Positions 1-13,200 of a DNA stretch of 64,000 bases are shown one piece after another. Numbering within the stretch: the first letter of the stretch is position 1; each line of letters begins with the position of its first letter. Location of the stretch: the NCBI RefSeq assembly GCF_051106095.1, contig NC_135784.1:149703428-149767427 (forward strand), read 5' to 3'. This DNA comes from Pogona vitticeps. Lineage: Eukaryota > Chordata > Lepidosauria > Squamata > Agamidae. Under the pieces are notes generated by a model. That model was not told where the DNA came from, made no database searches, and worked only from the letters and a program-made list of their open reading frames with translations. The translations under genes and the position numbers were made by a program.

Positions 1-1625
1 TTTGAAATGTGAGTCACAAAATTCATTTCACACCATCAAAGACTTTAGGGTAATAATTTTTATTCTTCTTGCCAAAGGATAATAATTATGGAAATATCAA
101 CATTTTCCTCCTGGGAAATAGTGACTTAAGTGCTTTAATGCATTTATCTTAGAAATTGGTAAGTGCAATTAATGACCCACAGTTAGCGGGGTAAGTAGAA
201 TTCAGAAAACTTCAGGATTTTGTTCAGAAAATCAGTATTAATATGTTAAGAAATGAATCCCGCTGTGATGTAAGAGCCAAACAGTATTTCCAGACACTGC
301 ATGCCAGTACATAAGTGTGACTCTTCATACAAGTTTTACCAAATATTATGCTATTATTTATTCATTGGCCAGAATCTTGTTGGAATTTTATTTGGATAAA
401 ATGAAAATACAGAAGCAAACTACAAGTAATTATCAAGGTGGTGGTCATGTGACAAGTTAGTATGTATCTAGTTGTGACAGGAATGTATTAGCTATAGTTT
501 GCCATCACCACTTAACAAACCTCCTTTACTCCAGAGTAAAATCCAATAGAGTAGAATCCAGTTTTGACAATGTTGATAGTGTCTTATATATCATTTAAAG
601 ATATTTTATAACTTGCCGGTATTACTCCAGCTTAGTCAAGCATATCTGGTATTAATAAATCAGTCTTGGTAGGTATCCAGTGTAATAAAGGTCAGCAATC
701 AGTTGAGGTCAGCAGCCACTGACCTTGTTTCTTTAGAAAATCAAGTGTGTTCAACTGCAGTGGATGAATATGTAGGATACCCCAAAAGAAGAGAATAGTA
801 AGTTACTTCTAATTTCAATCTAGGAAATCCTGAAAAGGGTCACCATAAGTCAGAGTTGATGTCACAAGAATTACTAAATCACTTTTAAATTTCCTTTCTG
901 TTATCTTTATTGTTTGCCACAAAACGTGACTCCATGCTGCATTTATATTGTACAACTATTACCTGCTGTATGAAAGACAAAATTATGTCTACTAGAATTT
1001 GATATAATTGGTATATGTGATATATATTTGAACTAACTCTTCCTAAAGTATAGAAAATATTTTGCTATTTAAAGCCCAATATTTAGGGGTGGGGTTTTAT
1101 ATATATTTGGAACTATACTTCCTGAAGGCTGCTGGAATTGCCCCAGCCAGCGACCCCCACCCCAAAAAAACCCTCAGGTATTTATTATAACTTATGACTG
1201 CAGCATAAATGAGAAAAAAAGCCTTCCATTGCTGTGGTCAAACACAGGAGGAACTGGCTAGGCAGGGCTAAGTTGTGTGGCACTGCAAAGCACTAGGGAT
1301 ATTGTGATCTCTGCTGATTATGCTCTGTACAGGGTCCCTCACAGGAAACTACAATACCCCTAATGCTGTTCAGTGCCACAAAGATAAGACCTGCCCATCC
1401 AATTCCTCTTCCATCAGAACTCAGAGTTTGAAGTATTTCTTTTTTTTTTTCATTTATGCTGAAGCATAAGTATTTTAATGCTTCAGTGTTAGCTAGCCAA
1501 CAATAAACCAGCAATAAGGCTAGCTGAATGCTGGTTCTTGATATGAGCGCCACCAGGAAGATTGAGAGTTACAGAATGATTTTGGAGATTACGCCAGCCA
1601 ATTTGTTCCTATTTTCTTAATGTTT
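1..1625. other. No gene recognised
   Basis: AT-rich unique-looking DNA. I saw no splice-bounded coding similarity and no recognisable repeat; the open frame at 1293-1553 on the minus strand has no family features. Confidence 0.5.
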
Positions 1626-1638
1626 TGTTTATTCTCTT

Positions 1639-3975
1639 TTTTATTATTATTATTTTTTAATTTTTAACTATAACAAAAACAAAATCATATACATAAAACA
1701 TATAAACTCTAATACAATAACTGTGTTCCCCACCACCATGTACAGGACCTCTTGCCTTCTTCTTCTTCTTCTTCTTCTTCTTCTTCTTCTTCTTCTTCTT
1801 CTTCTTCTTCTTCTTCTTCTTCTTCTTCTTCTTCTTCTTCTTCTTCTTCTTCTTCTTCTTCTTCTTCTTCTTCTTCTTCTTCTTCTTCTTCTTCTTCCTC
1901 CTCCTCCTCCTCCTCCTCCTCCTCCTCCTCCTCCTCCTCCTCCTCCTCCTCTATTGTCCTCTTCTCTAGAACTGCATAGATTCTTGATTTGGAGCTTTCC
2001 CTTTCCCCCTTATTAGCACATATTCCAAAAATTTGCCCCATATTACATAAAAATCGTTCTTTTTCAACTCTCCTTTCTTCATCTTTAAATTACAAGTTAA
2101 TTTATCATTTATTGCTATATTCCATATTTCTTTATACCATTCTTCAATTTGTAATTCAGTCTTTAATTTCCATTGCCTAGCAATAATCAATCTAGCTGCT
2201 GTTATTAGTTATCAATTCTTTAGTCATTTTGTCATATTCCACGTTCTCATATATTGATAACAAAGCAATCTCAGCGTTACATTCTATATCTTTTCCACAC
2301 ATATAGCTTAATTCTTTGAAGATTTGTTTCCAAAATCTTTGAACCTTTTCACATTCCCACCACATATGAAAGTATGTACCAACCTCTTTCTCACATTTCC
2401 AACAGATATTCGGATGACTGGTATTAATTTTGTTTAATTTTACCGGTGTTAAATACCATCTTAAACTGAGTTTAAAGAAATTTTCCTTTATTCTTACCGA
2501 CATAAATCTTAAAACCCTCATTTTCCATATCTCCATTCTTCTTCATTTATTCTTTTCCCAATGTCTTGTTCCCACACCATTTTCAATCCCTCTTTCTCAC
2601 TTTCTTCTTCCTCTAAATTAAGAAGTGAATAAATTTTACTCACTGTACCTTTTACTGAGTCAGTCATCTGAATGTCCTCATATGAGAATAGAAATTGCTC
2701 ATATTTTGTATGTTCTCTACCTTTATTATATTTATTTATCCATTCTTTAGTCCATCTTTCTAGTTGTACATAATTCAACCACGAAATAGTCTTGTTTTGA
2801 AATATTTGTTTCATTTGATCTATCGATCTCATTTTATACAACCAATCTTTCAATCTAATCACTTTTTTTTCTTTAAATAAATCCGCATACACTTTCATAT
2901 TGGTAGGAAAATTTTCTATTTCTGTCACTAATCCAAATGGAGAGTATGATGAACATAAATTCTTTTTATACTTATACCATATATTTAACAATGTCTTTAA
3001 AAAAAGGTTATTAATTTCACTTATTTTATCTTTCTTGCCTTTACCAAATAAATATTTTTCTATATTTCCTTGTAATTCTGATGATTCCATTTCCCACCAA
3101 ATTAGCCTTTCCGGATTATATATAATTTCACCAATGAACCTCAGTTGGTTAGCTAAATAATAGTTTCTTATATTTGGTAAACCTATACCACCTTTTTTGT
3201 TGTTTGATACCAATACTTTTTATTTATTCTAGATTTCTTCCCTTCATTACAATATTTGTTAATTATTCCTTGCCAATATTTCAAATCATCCTCTGTTAAC
3301 TGCATTGGTAACATTCTAAATAAAAAATTAATTTTTGGTAGAATTTTCATTTTTACCAATGCAATCTTTCCGAACCAAGATAACTTAAATTTACCATATT
3401 CCTGTAGCTTCTTATTAAGTACTTCCTTTAGTTTATTATAATTATACTCCTTTATTTTTTTAACATTTTTTGCTAAATCTATTCCTAAGTATTTAATTGT
3501 TTTACATATTTTTAAATCATGTTTTTCAGCAAACCTTTCTTGTTCCATTCTACTATAATTAAACAACATTAATTCAGATTTTTGCCAATTTATGCTTAAT
3601 CCGGTTATTTTTCCAAATTTTTCTAAGTGGGTTTTAATTTTATCTATACATTCTAACGGATTTTTCACTGTCAATAAGGAATCATCCACAAATAAATTAA
3701 TCTTTGTCTTGTTTTCTCCCATACCTTCAAATAAATCATCGTTCCTAATTACATTTGCCAACATTTCAATAACCAAGCAAAACAGAACTGGAGAGAGAGG
3801 GCAACCTTGTCTGGTGCCTCGGCCTAGAGGTATTTGTTCCGTCATCCCATCGTTAAGTATTACTACAGAGGTATTCTCTAAATATAATTGATCTATTATC
3901 CCCCTAAACTTCTTTCCAAAACCCCAACCCTTTAACAAAGTCTTTAGTGTTGGCCATTCCACACAGTCAATTGCT
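1639..3975 (-). mobile_element. L1 LINE, 5'-truncated, with target duplication
   Basis: Second half of L1 ORF2 on the minus strand. From 3985 down: KAIDCVEW (L1 KAFDRVEW), RQGCPLSPVLFCLVIEMLA, the catalytic block LFVDDSLL (usually FADD), LSINWQKSE, KYLGIDL, then GGIGLPNIRNYYLANQLRF and the C-terminal zinc region CWKCEKEVGTYFHMWWECE. ORF2 ends near 1967 with frame changes near 3200, 2530 and 2190. The 3' UTR holds a long GAA/GAG tract and ends in an A-rich tail at about 1640-1660. TTTGTTTATTCTC occurs at 1626-1638 and at 3976-3988 and is the likely 13-bp target duplication. Dead copy. Confidence 0.88.
1756..1952 (+). repeat. (CTT)n/(CCT)n microsatellite
   Basis: About 46 uninterrupted CTT units followed by about 19 CCT units, inside the 3' UTR of the minus-strand L1 (GAG then GAA on that strand). 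Poly-Leu, poly-Ser and poly-Glu open frames across it are artefacts. Confidence 0.98.
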
Positions 3976-3999
3976 TTGTTTATTCTCAATTGTAAAAGT

Positions 4000-4559
4000 T
4001 ATCGTAACCATTTGAATGTTAATAACTAAAGATTACAGATTATATCCAGTAGTGATCTGGGCTAGTACACGGTATTTCTACCCACACAAGGCAAGACATC
4101 TAATCCCCCCCCCTTCTAAATGCAACAGTCCTCCTGGCCCCATCCCGCACTCATCCACGGAGTTCCCAATCCCCACCCAACAGAAACAATGTGGGAAAAG
4201 GATGTATATAAATAAGGCTCTAGTAGATAGAGAACATCCTCTGCCTGCCTTGCCCAAGTAGAAGTGCTTTCCAGCAGGGAAGTTAGTAGGGTAGGATTAA
4301 AAGGGCTTTGCAGAAATCTAGAGGCGAGTCTAAACTTTATGACATTATTCGCTTTTTTTTTGAAAGTGTAAAATTTTTATTTTGTGGGAGACACAACATT
4401 TTCCTTCTCTTTTTTTCTCTGGAGAGTTTCATGCTCACACTTCTGGTCAAAGCAGCTGGGAGCCTCTACCCAACTGCCAGAATTGTTAGTTAGGGCTCTG
4501 CTTTCCACTACAAATACTAACCTATCTACCTGATGAACTAGGCAACTGAGGAAATGATC

Positions 4560-4600
<41 letters not shown>

Positions 4601-5530
4601 TGTGTTTAACTCAAAAAAGAATTTAAATTCTACAAATTAATATAAATTGTCCAACAAGGAAATAATGGTGTGCATAATAGTGCAACGTTCCGTATTTACA
4701 TCAAAGCTGAAACTGATTTACACAAACTCTCATTTAAAATGTGCGTAAAGCGTAGTCAGAGATATGATTGTCTTGCGGGTGCATGTAGTTGGAAGGAACA
4801 TTGATGCTTCATTTATGTGCGTCTTCTGTAACAACTGGAGATTGCTTCTTCAGTTAATGTTCTCACATGGTGTCAGGTCAGCTATGTCTGTTTTGAAGAC
4901 GGATGCAAACCAAGAACGTTCTGTTCAAAATAAATGATATATTTAAGTAAGATATTTACTTCTGGAAAAAAATTATCAGTCTCAATGACACCTTATAAAC
5001 CATAGTTTCCATGGGATACTAGCACAATCTATCATTAAAGCACAGCAATTCTGCAGAACACTGATCATCAATCTAGGCCATGGGAAACATGAAGTGACTT
5101 AATATTTTCCTACCAGCAAGCCATGTACAGTACATTACTGTGGCACCTTAAGATCAGCTTTTATGTTGAAAAAATGTAATTTTCATGGAATTATGTTTTT
5201 GCCATTTGACTGTTATTTGGAATCCAAGCAATCTTCCTCTGTGTGTGTGTGTGTGCATTCTGAAGAACTTTATGCCATGTCCCTAATATCCAGAAGCTGT
5301 CCAGACATGCACTGAGCAGCTGAAATACCAGTGTACAGTACTAGACTCTCCCTAAGCAGGCACCCCAAGAGCTCTGGACTCAGAGGCTTCCTACAACAAA
5401 GGTGTCATCTTTGGGACCAGGCCTCAACAATTGGATGGATATTAGGAGCTTTGTGCCCCAGGAGCACATATGCCAATGCCCACTGTGTGTCTCCAGTGGC
5501 CATTTGTGTTGCTTATGTTTTTAATATGGT
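4000..5530. other. No gene; microsatellite only
   Basis: Unique-looking DNA. A (CT)n(GT)n tract lies at 4560-4604 and a short (GT)n at 5241-5256. No exon or recognisable mobile element was seen. Confidence 0.5.
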
Positions 5531-5539
5531 ATTTATTTT

Positions 5540-5640
5540 ATTCTTTTTTATATTTGTATACTTGCCATTGTTAGCTTGATGTAAGCCACCGTGGATACTT
5601 TTTAAGGAGAAAGGCAGGATCTAGGGGGGTCTTGTTTGAT
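5540..5640 (+). mobile_element. L2/CR1-type LINE 3' tail fragment
   Basis: GTAAGCCACCGTGGATAC followed by TTTTTAAGGAGAAAGGCAGG resembles the 3' end shared with 15030-15065 and 60750-60790 (GGGTCCTTTTAAGGAGAAAGG). Short and diverged. Confidence 0.55.
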
Positions 5641-5695
5641 CCTGAGACACACAGCGCTCAGGACAAGTTGCCAAATGCCGAGAAGGAAGAAGAAG

Positions 5696-5762
<67 letters not shown>

Positions 5763-5765
5763 AAA
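5696..5765 (+). repeat. (GAAA)n microsatellite
   Basis: Roughly 17 GAAA units. Confidence 0.97.
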
Positions 5766-6033
5766 GAAACCCCATAACTGGAATTCCATTTCTGTATTTT
5801 AATAATTAGTAATCTTGGTGATAAGGAATCCTACACTTTTCCTTTAAAAGTGAATATCCCCTCCTGGGAGATTCCAAGAGTAGCAATCCACATTTTTTTA
5901 TTGGACAGAAAAAGGTAGTTGTGGGGAAGGCTCGGGACTGCAAAAACAAAACAAAACACCAGTATTGGAGGGCCATAAGTAGGGCCGTAACTGCACTTAG
6001 CTAATTTCTGCCTTAAGGCTTTCACAATGGAGT

Positions 6034-6230
6034 CATGTTATATGCTGTCAAACTGCTTTCAACTTATAACAACCCTAATAGGGTTTTCAAGGTATGTCTG
6101 AGATGTTCGTGAAGTAGCTTACCATTGCTACTGGACCCCAGTGAGCATGCATAGGCAACTAGGGATTTGAACCCAGATCCCCTTGACGCCTAGGCTAATA
6201 ACTTATCTAGTAAACGAAACTGACACAGTT
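6034..6230 (-). mobile_element. Old tRNA-type SINE
   Basis: Contains GGATTTGAACCCAGATCCCC (box-B-like), GGTTTTCAAGG and TAGCTTACCATTGC in the order seen in other sauropsid SINEs, in reverse orientation. Diverged; a similar box-B scrap is at 59885-59930. Confidence 0.5.
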
Positions 6231-6659
6231 CTGAGCCTCTTGTAATAGCCAGGCTTCTGTTCAGCTCTAGTCACTGTAAAAGCAGGTGCTCATGAGGAGT
6301 TACCCTTGATCCTGCACCTTGTGCTTCCCTCCTCCTGCCAGCTCTCCCGATCAGCCTGGACCTGACATGTTGTTTCTATAATGGCAGCCCTGAAGTTTAG
6401 AAAGTCAGCCTGTACTTAGGAAGCCAATCTAAGAACAATATACTGTATTAGTCTAACATATGAATTCTTCTCATGCCGATTTCAGCAGTAATAAAAATTT
6501 GCTCATCTCCAAGCTGCTCTGAATGGGTGAGGATGGAGGGCTTTGACTGTGTTGTAAAGTGGAGCACACTAAAATATAAAATATAATTTTTTATATTTTT
6601 ATTTTTATAAAATTTATATTTTTATAAATATAAAATTGTTATATTTTAATTTGTTTTAT

Positions 6660-6740
6660 CTTTGTCTGTTGGTAGCCGCCCAGAGTGGTCGATTGATCAG
6701 ATGGGCAGGATATAAATGCAATCAATCAATCAATCAAATT
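6660..6740 (+). mobile_element. L2-type LINE 3' tail
   Basis: GTAGCCGCCCAGAGTGGTC...GATGGGCAGGATATAAATGC followed by (AATC)n. The same 3' end occurs at 41010-41075. Confidence 0.7.
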
Positions 6741-7092
6741 ATTACATGTCTCCGAAGGCTTTAATCCTCTTGCCTTGTGAGACACTGGGGCTTCTGTTCC
6801 TTCCAGGTGGGTTAGGGAAAGAAAGACTGGCTGTGCGCGTCTTCACTTGATCTTCATAACACCTTAGATAGCTGTCTCTACCCCCCTCCCCTCCCCTGCA
6901 AAATTTCCCATCCTCTCCCATGGGCCATCACTACTCTCTTCATTTCAGCAAGTTACTGAACATAATGTTGAAGGATCTCTTTCACTTCCCTTCCACCTCT
7001 TAAATTGTTAGACATCGAGTTTAGCTTCAGGTTAATATGGTGACGGTCATTTAATGTGTTCCATTTGTGCTATGAGAAAATCTTGACCATAC

Positions 7093-7290
7093 CTTTGAAA
7101 CACTCAGGGGGTGTAAGAACTCCATCTATACACTGAGCGGGTGCTGTATAACTACAGTGATGCTCTTTGTTTTTACAGAAAAACCAGATAGTTTCAGCAT
7201 GTCGTATTCCATTCTGGAGATGGTCTTGCACCTTTACTTTCTGATCATTGTACAATACTGTTGCTCTTTTAACTGATATTTGACACGATG
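7093..7290 (-). CDS. APOH: APOH exon 7, most of sushi domain 5
   Basis: 198 bp after a CTTGCAG acceptor. Encodes ASCQISVKRATVLYNDQKVK and then FFCKNKEHHCSYTAPAQCID, ending ECFKG. Human CCP5 reads ASCKLPVKKATVVYQGERVK ... CKNKEKKCSYTEDAQCID ... KCFKEH. The cationic patch that binds phospholipid is KNKEKK in human and KNKEHH here. A donor-like GTATGG follows at 7092; reading through it would give nine more residues (MVKIFS-type end) and a TAG at 7072-7070. The terminal exon with the last Cys was not found. Confidence 0.9.
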
Positions 7291-10200
7291 CTGCAAGTGA
7301 AAGGGGGGGAGAGATTGTGGTTATATAAAGCATCCAGTTAGTCAAAAATCTTTACAAGGTAATAATTATACTACTATAATATCACTGTTACCTATTACGC
7401 CTATAATCATGTGACAAAGCCGCAGTCTAGAAACTGTGTTGCTCAACACCCCCACTGCAAATAATTAAACCTATATTAGTCATGACTAACTTTGGTCCAA
7501 ATCTGAGCCAAAATGTGTACATGTTTTTCAAATATTTCTTAAAATAGTTGTAACTAATGTAGGGAGATTAGATAGCTATGCTGAAATATTTTGAAATAAA
7601 TACCTAAAAGCAGACCTGTCTTGCTCTCCATCACTAGTGAGATTTTCTAAGTGTTATAAGCTATTATGTGATGCATTCCTAGACACTATAATAAAAATAG
7701 CAACAATGACTTGTATTTGTACTCAACGTTCAGTCATTCTGAATGTACCCCCTAGTCTGAAAAAGACAAGCCATACTAAGCGTAGATGATTTCACACAAA
7801 CCATAACTAAGGATGCACATCTTGATTTATTTCTATTTTTAGGTGAAAAGGAAAAGTTTATCCTTGAGATTCCAAGAGTTCACATTTTTCACATCTCAGT
7901 ATATTACTTTGGAAAGAAACAAAATTCCAAAATATTTTCCCCTACTAAAATGCTTTTGATGCGTAAAAACCCATTATCTATTTTGTACAAAATGTACCTT
8001 GTGCCAAAACCCTTAAGAGAGTTTTTAAACATACAATATACTTTTTGCTGAAAAACTACAAGTTTACATGGTGATGAATGAGATGCTAGTCTTTTCACTG
8101 CTAATGCAAAACCAAAAACCTTGCAGCAGTTACCCAGTTTTTTAGGCAGGAATGTCTCAGTGTATTGACTGAGGGTGTGACTAGACAGGGAGGGAAAAGT
8201 GGATTCATATGCTGCGAAATCACACAAGAGAATTCAGATCTGTTCAACTTAAGCGACCCCACAAAGAGAAAGAAATAAAAGACTTGTTCGCTCCTAGCTT
8301 ACAGTTCTATCTATAGCCCAGCAGGTGGCAGCATTACAAATAACTACATTAACAAAGTGTAAAATGGCTTTTCTGTCCGCAATCTCTTCCATTTCTTCTT
8401 GTTACCTTTTTTAAAAAAACCCAATTTTTGCGGATGGACTCTTCAATCTTAAATTTAAACTCTTAAGCCTTGCTCTTCATTCTTAAGCTGTTTTTTAGCC
8501 AAGCCTCTTTCCCACAGAGGAGAAACTATTTCAAAAACAGAAGAAGAGTCTCACCTACGGAGAGAGGCTTTGCTTGCTGCAGAAGAGTGAGGCAGAAGGT
8601 GCTGTATCAGTTTAAGCAATCACAAATCTGAACCAATGTAACATTATTTCTTTTTTTAAAGTAGAATTCCCAGTGGCAGAGGGGAAAAAACCTACAGATG
8701 GGAGGGTGAGAACTCCAGGCTGATTTGCATTTCCATTTCCCATGTGATCAATGCGAAAAATGTGAATTAACCCACCCCAAAATCCATAGTATTTTCCACA
8801 TTTTTTTCTCAATGTACAGTAGTTACATCCCTTACACATTTTCCTTCAGGACAAGCAAATACGTATGTGAGTGTATGTCATCCTCAAACAGAAACCTGAA
8901 AAATCAAGGTTTGATTTGATCATATGGAGAGATCACTCACGTACCAACTCCTTGGTCTCTTCATATGTGAAGAGGATGATGATGATGATAGCCTGTTCCC
9001 TCTGCTCACATACCATAATTCCACCTAGCCCCACAGCTGAATATGACTGCCATTTTGCTTTCAAGGTCCTTTTTATGACTGCACAAGGCAGATGATAAAG
9101 CCCTAACCCTTTAAAAAGAAGACAGATGAAGGAAATGCTGAGGGGTACCTCTGCAAGTTGGTTTTGCTGACCACTGGCCGGTCTTTTCACACCTTGAATC
9201 TACAGGTCCCTCCAGCACATAGGGATCATTACAACCATAAGACACAGTATCTTTATAGATAAATGATCTGCGAAGGGCAAAGTTTATAAATCCATTTTCT
9301 ATTTCTTGTGGTCGTGGACACTCTACACCTGTGTTGAGTAGGAAAAACATAAATTTCATGAGAGGACAGGATGTTAGACATCAGATCCAGCCTAGAACAA
9401 AAGTGTTGTGCTCTGATTCCTCAGCTGATTCAACCCTGATCCTTATATTGGTACTTACGCCTGCATTCTGGTATTGCACTCCAGCTCCCATCGGCCTGAC
9501 AGAAAGCAATTTCATTTCCAATCAGAGCTAAAGGTGATAAACAATCAAATTTGATTTTATCTTGGAAAACTGATATGTTGCCAGGCTTAAATCTGTGGTA
9601 GAGAAGGGCTGAGAATTCAGACACTGGAGGTGGAGGACAAATTACAGCTGGAAAAGAAAGAGGGAAAGTAAAATTACTCTACACAATGTAACACTCACAG
9701 AAAAGGTAAATGCTCGGTACAAAATTCACAATCCGCAATATATAGGAGTATCTGCTGAACCATGAAATGCCAAAGAGATGGTTATAAATATGAGGCATCA
9801 TATAGTTTGCCCTTCTTCTTAGGGCAGTCATTCAGGAATGAGGTATAATAGGTATGCATAATATAGTTCATTGCCCTACAAAGGGTTACACTTTGCCCCC
9901 AAGACTTTACCTCAGTTCTCAGAAACAGAAATTACACTCATCTCAACAACTTCCACACAGAAGGTTTATCGGGGTTCTCTCTGTAAGAACTCTCTCAGGG
10001 TCCTACCTGTGAACTTTATCACCTGAAATCTGCTGGGCAATAAATCAGACTCTACACAGATTCAACATTTCCTCCCCTTGCATTCGTGCATTTTGTGCCT
10101 TAATTCTTTTCTTTAAATCTAGTCATTCAACCACCACCATCATCTCACCGTCCCTTAAAGCAGTGGTTCTTAACCTTTGTTACTCGGATGTTTTTGAACT

Positions 10201-13200
10201 GCAACTCCCAGAAACCCCAGCCAGCACAGCTGGTGGTGAAGGCTTCTGGGAGTTGCAGTCCAAAACTCCTGAGTAACCCAAGGTTAAGAACCAGTGCCTT
10301 AAAGGATCACAAAAGCAGGCTTATAATCTGGCTGATTAAGTGCATATTCAAAATCCCACAAAGGATAATGAAGCTTACTCTCAAATAAGTATGCAAAGGA
10401 TTTCAACAGTCCCATTTTCATCCTTTAAGATCTTTAAAAGTGCATTGCATGATTCTATTGTATCACTTTCATGTATCATGAGAGTATTTCTGTCTACAAT
10501 ATTTTGAAGATGGGTCCTATGTATCTTGCGACTGGATTTGTTCAATTCTTCTAACTTCTCCCCCCAACCCAATATTTATATTGTTAAATGCTACTTTTGT
10601 GACCACTCTTCAGGTTTCTAGGGAATGTAGGTGTAACTCAACTATTCTGAGACATGCTTCATGTGTCCCCTTTTGAGGGATAGATATATAGATGTGCTCT
10701 TTCAGGCTTTTTAAAAAGTTATGGTAGTCATATGTGCCAAAGTGTAGATCTCTTGCTGGTACAGTAGTAGTTTATCCACAGAAAGGATGAATAACCTCTT
10801 ACATGGGCAAAGTTCAGTTTTCCCAGAGGTCTATGAATACTCAGGATCAATTTACACCATCCCTCCCTTAATAGGTCAAGCACAACCAGACTCTTTATAG
10901 ACATACTAGTAATTTCTCACACATACGCTGGCATTGAGGCAGCTTTGCACTCCATTGCCCATCTGCCTGGCAATGACTGGTTTTCGGTCCTTGAAGATTA
11001 TACCTGTGAAATAAAACTTTTATATAACAGCAGTATTTTTTTTAAACATTTCTCAACACTGAAGCCTTCTGAACACATGGAGGTCATATCTGGGTTGGTT
11101 GGTTGAATGATGCGTTATCAGCGCTGAGAAGTATGCCAAACCTCACAACCCTACAACAATCATTTCATACTTAATAAACTATATAATTTTTTCCTGTAAG
11201 AAGCATGCCAAGATTGGCATTTAAAATAATATCCACTTTTGCCAGTTGATACTGGAAACATAAGGCCACATCCAGTGCTGGTCCTACCTAAATGCGGCCC
11301 ACTTACATCTACGGGACTTAGGTCAAGTGAGACTTAACAAGTTCCTTCTCCTCAACATGTCTACTTTAGGTAGGACTAACATTGTATTTAGCTCGTACAG
11401 TATTTCGCTCAATGACCCAAATTCCACTGGTGTATATTTATTTATGCTGGTGGGAATTGGTGACATTATTAATTGGCATTGGCAAAATTGAATTTAAATT
11501 AATTAAAAGCTTTCTAGCTCCCTGGTTTAGATTTTGACACTCTTTGGCTCTCTCTTTTGCCCTGGGGAAGCCTTTGAGAGCTTCAGGACAAGGGAGGGGG
11601 AGCCTTTAATTACAAAAAGAATTGCTGCTGGATCACTGCTGCCAGGAGTGGAACCATCACGAGTGATCTGGTGGCTATTTTGGGCAATTAAAGGCTTCTC
11701 CCCTCCCCATTCTAGAAAGGGGAGCCCTAGGGAGCCTCAGAACCAAAGAAGGGAGTGGACAGGAAGCCCAATTAAATTTTACTGGTGCAGCTGATGATAT
11801 CATGAGCTCCCATCAGCATAAATTTATGCAATAGGATTTTGCCCAATATCTTGACTTGATAAAGACTTTGAATTACACGTGACTTGTGAACTGTTCTGTG
11901 TCACATCCGAGGCTTGTATACTTCCACACTAACTGATGGTTTAATAAATCACTCACTCATCCTCTGGAATTGATATACCAGCTTTACCAAGCTTTCTGAC
12001 ATCTGGGCTAGGATATCCATTGTAACTACATAGTACTAGTTCTTATTTGTTCCCAGATATAACAACATTTCTCAATACCATGTCTGAGGAAATGAGGCGT
12101 GAATCTGGATTTGAGAAACTGCAAGGCAAACAAAAGGGCATCATAGACAAGACAACAGCTTCTTGTCAGTATGAGAATTATTGCTCATAAATGGCACGAA
12201 GAGCATTGCAGAAAGCTAAGTGGTGGAGATTATAAGGTCCATTTAAATAGCAAGACAACACATAACTTACCCAGGGTCACATGAAAAGTTCACAGAATTG
12301 GGATAGCTCAGGTCTGTATGCTGTATATTTCCATTCACTAAAGGCCCAGGGTAAAGACATTTCCTTGCTGTTTGAATATACAATAGTTTTTCATTATATT
12401 TAGACAGATAGGTTAGATGAAGAGAGAGAGAGAGAGAGAGAGAGAAACAGACATGAAACAGTTCCAGAGCTAAGAAGGTCAAGTCATTTTAAAATATCCA
12501 CTATTAGGTTGGTCGGTTTCACGGTGAAACAGCCATTTTAGTAAGCACAGTGTATCATTAAAAGTTTATAGGGATTTTGCAAGTGGATAAGATTAAGAAG
12601 TAAATTAACCAATTTTAGTTTAAAGTATGGTGACTAAGCTTTGTTAAACTCCATTGTGGAGAGAAAGGTCACCTAGACAAGCTAGCTTGCTACATAGTAC
12701 AGAGATGGCTGTACGGCAAGGATAGGTAGCAAGCTAGGTGGGGAATAAATTCTTGAGATTACCAATCTAGGTCACAAACAAGAGTGAAGGAAAGTTCAGG
12801 TTACTAGAGGAATTCTGCCTCTAACATCACAGGCACATAATGCAAAATACTATTGAGCCATTCATTCCTTCCAACAGTCTTCTAGGGACAGTATAAAGTT
12901 CAGTCGCCCAGATTAAGACCAGAAATTACAAAAGCTGCTTTTCTTGGACAGTATTTCCCAGAATCCCTGAGACAGTACAACCACGAGACTTATTGCCTGG
13001 AGGATTTTGGAAGCTCTAGTTCAAAAAGGAAACATTTCCAACCTCTGGTTTAGATAGCCCATTGATGACAGGGATTTCCCTCACAGTAGAAGACCACATG
13101 CTCTGCAAATAGAAGGGACTGGGGGGGGGGAGGGTCGAGCCATAGGATCTCCTACCTAAAAGCTCAGGTAGCAGCTGATGTTTAGAAGATTCTCTGTCCT

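Noticed and set aside
1709-2041. Poly-Glu, poly-Leu and poly-Ser open frames
   Set aside because: They are translations of the CTT/CCT microsatellite inside the L1 3' UTR.
5019-5050. Candidate terminal exon of APOH (CTGCAG acceptor, then ELLCFNDRLC and stop on the minus strand)
   Set aside because: The frame and final Cys fit, but nothing resembles the conserved FWKTDAS part; such short matches are expected by chance in several kb.
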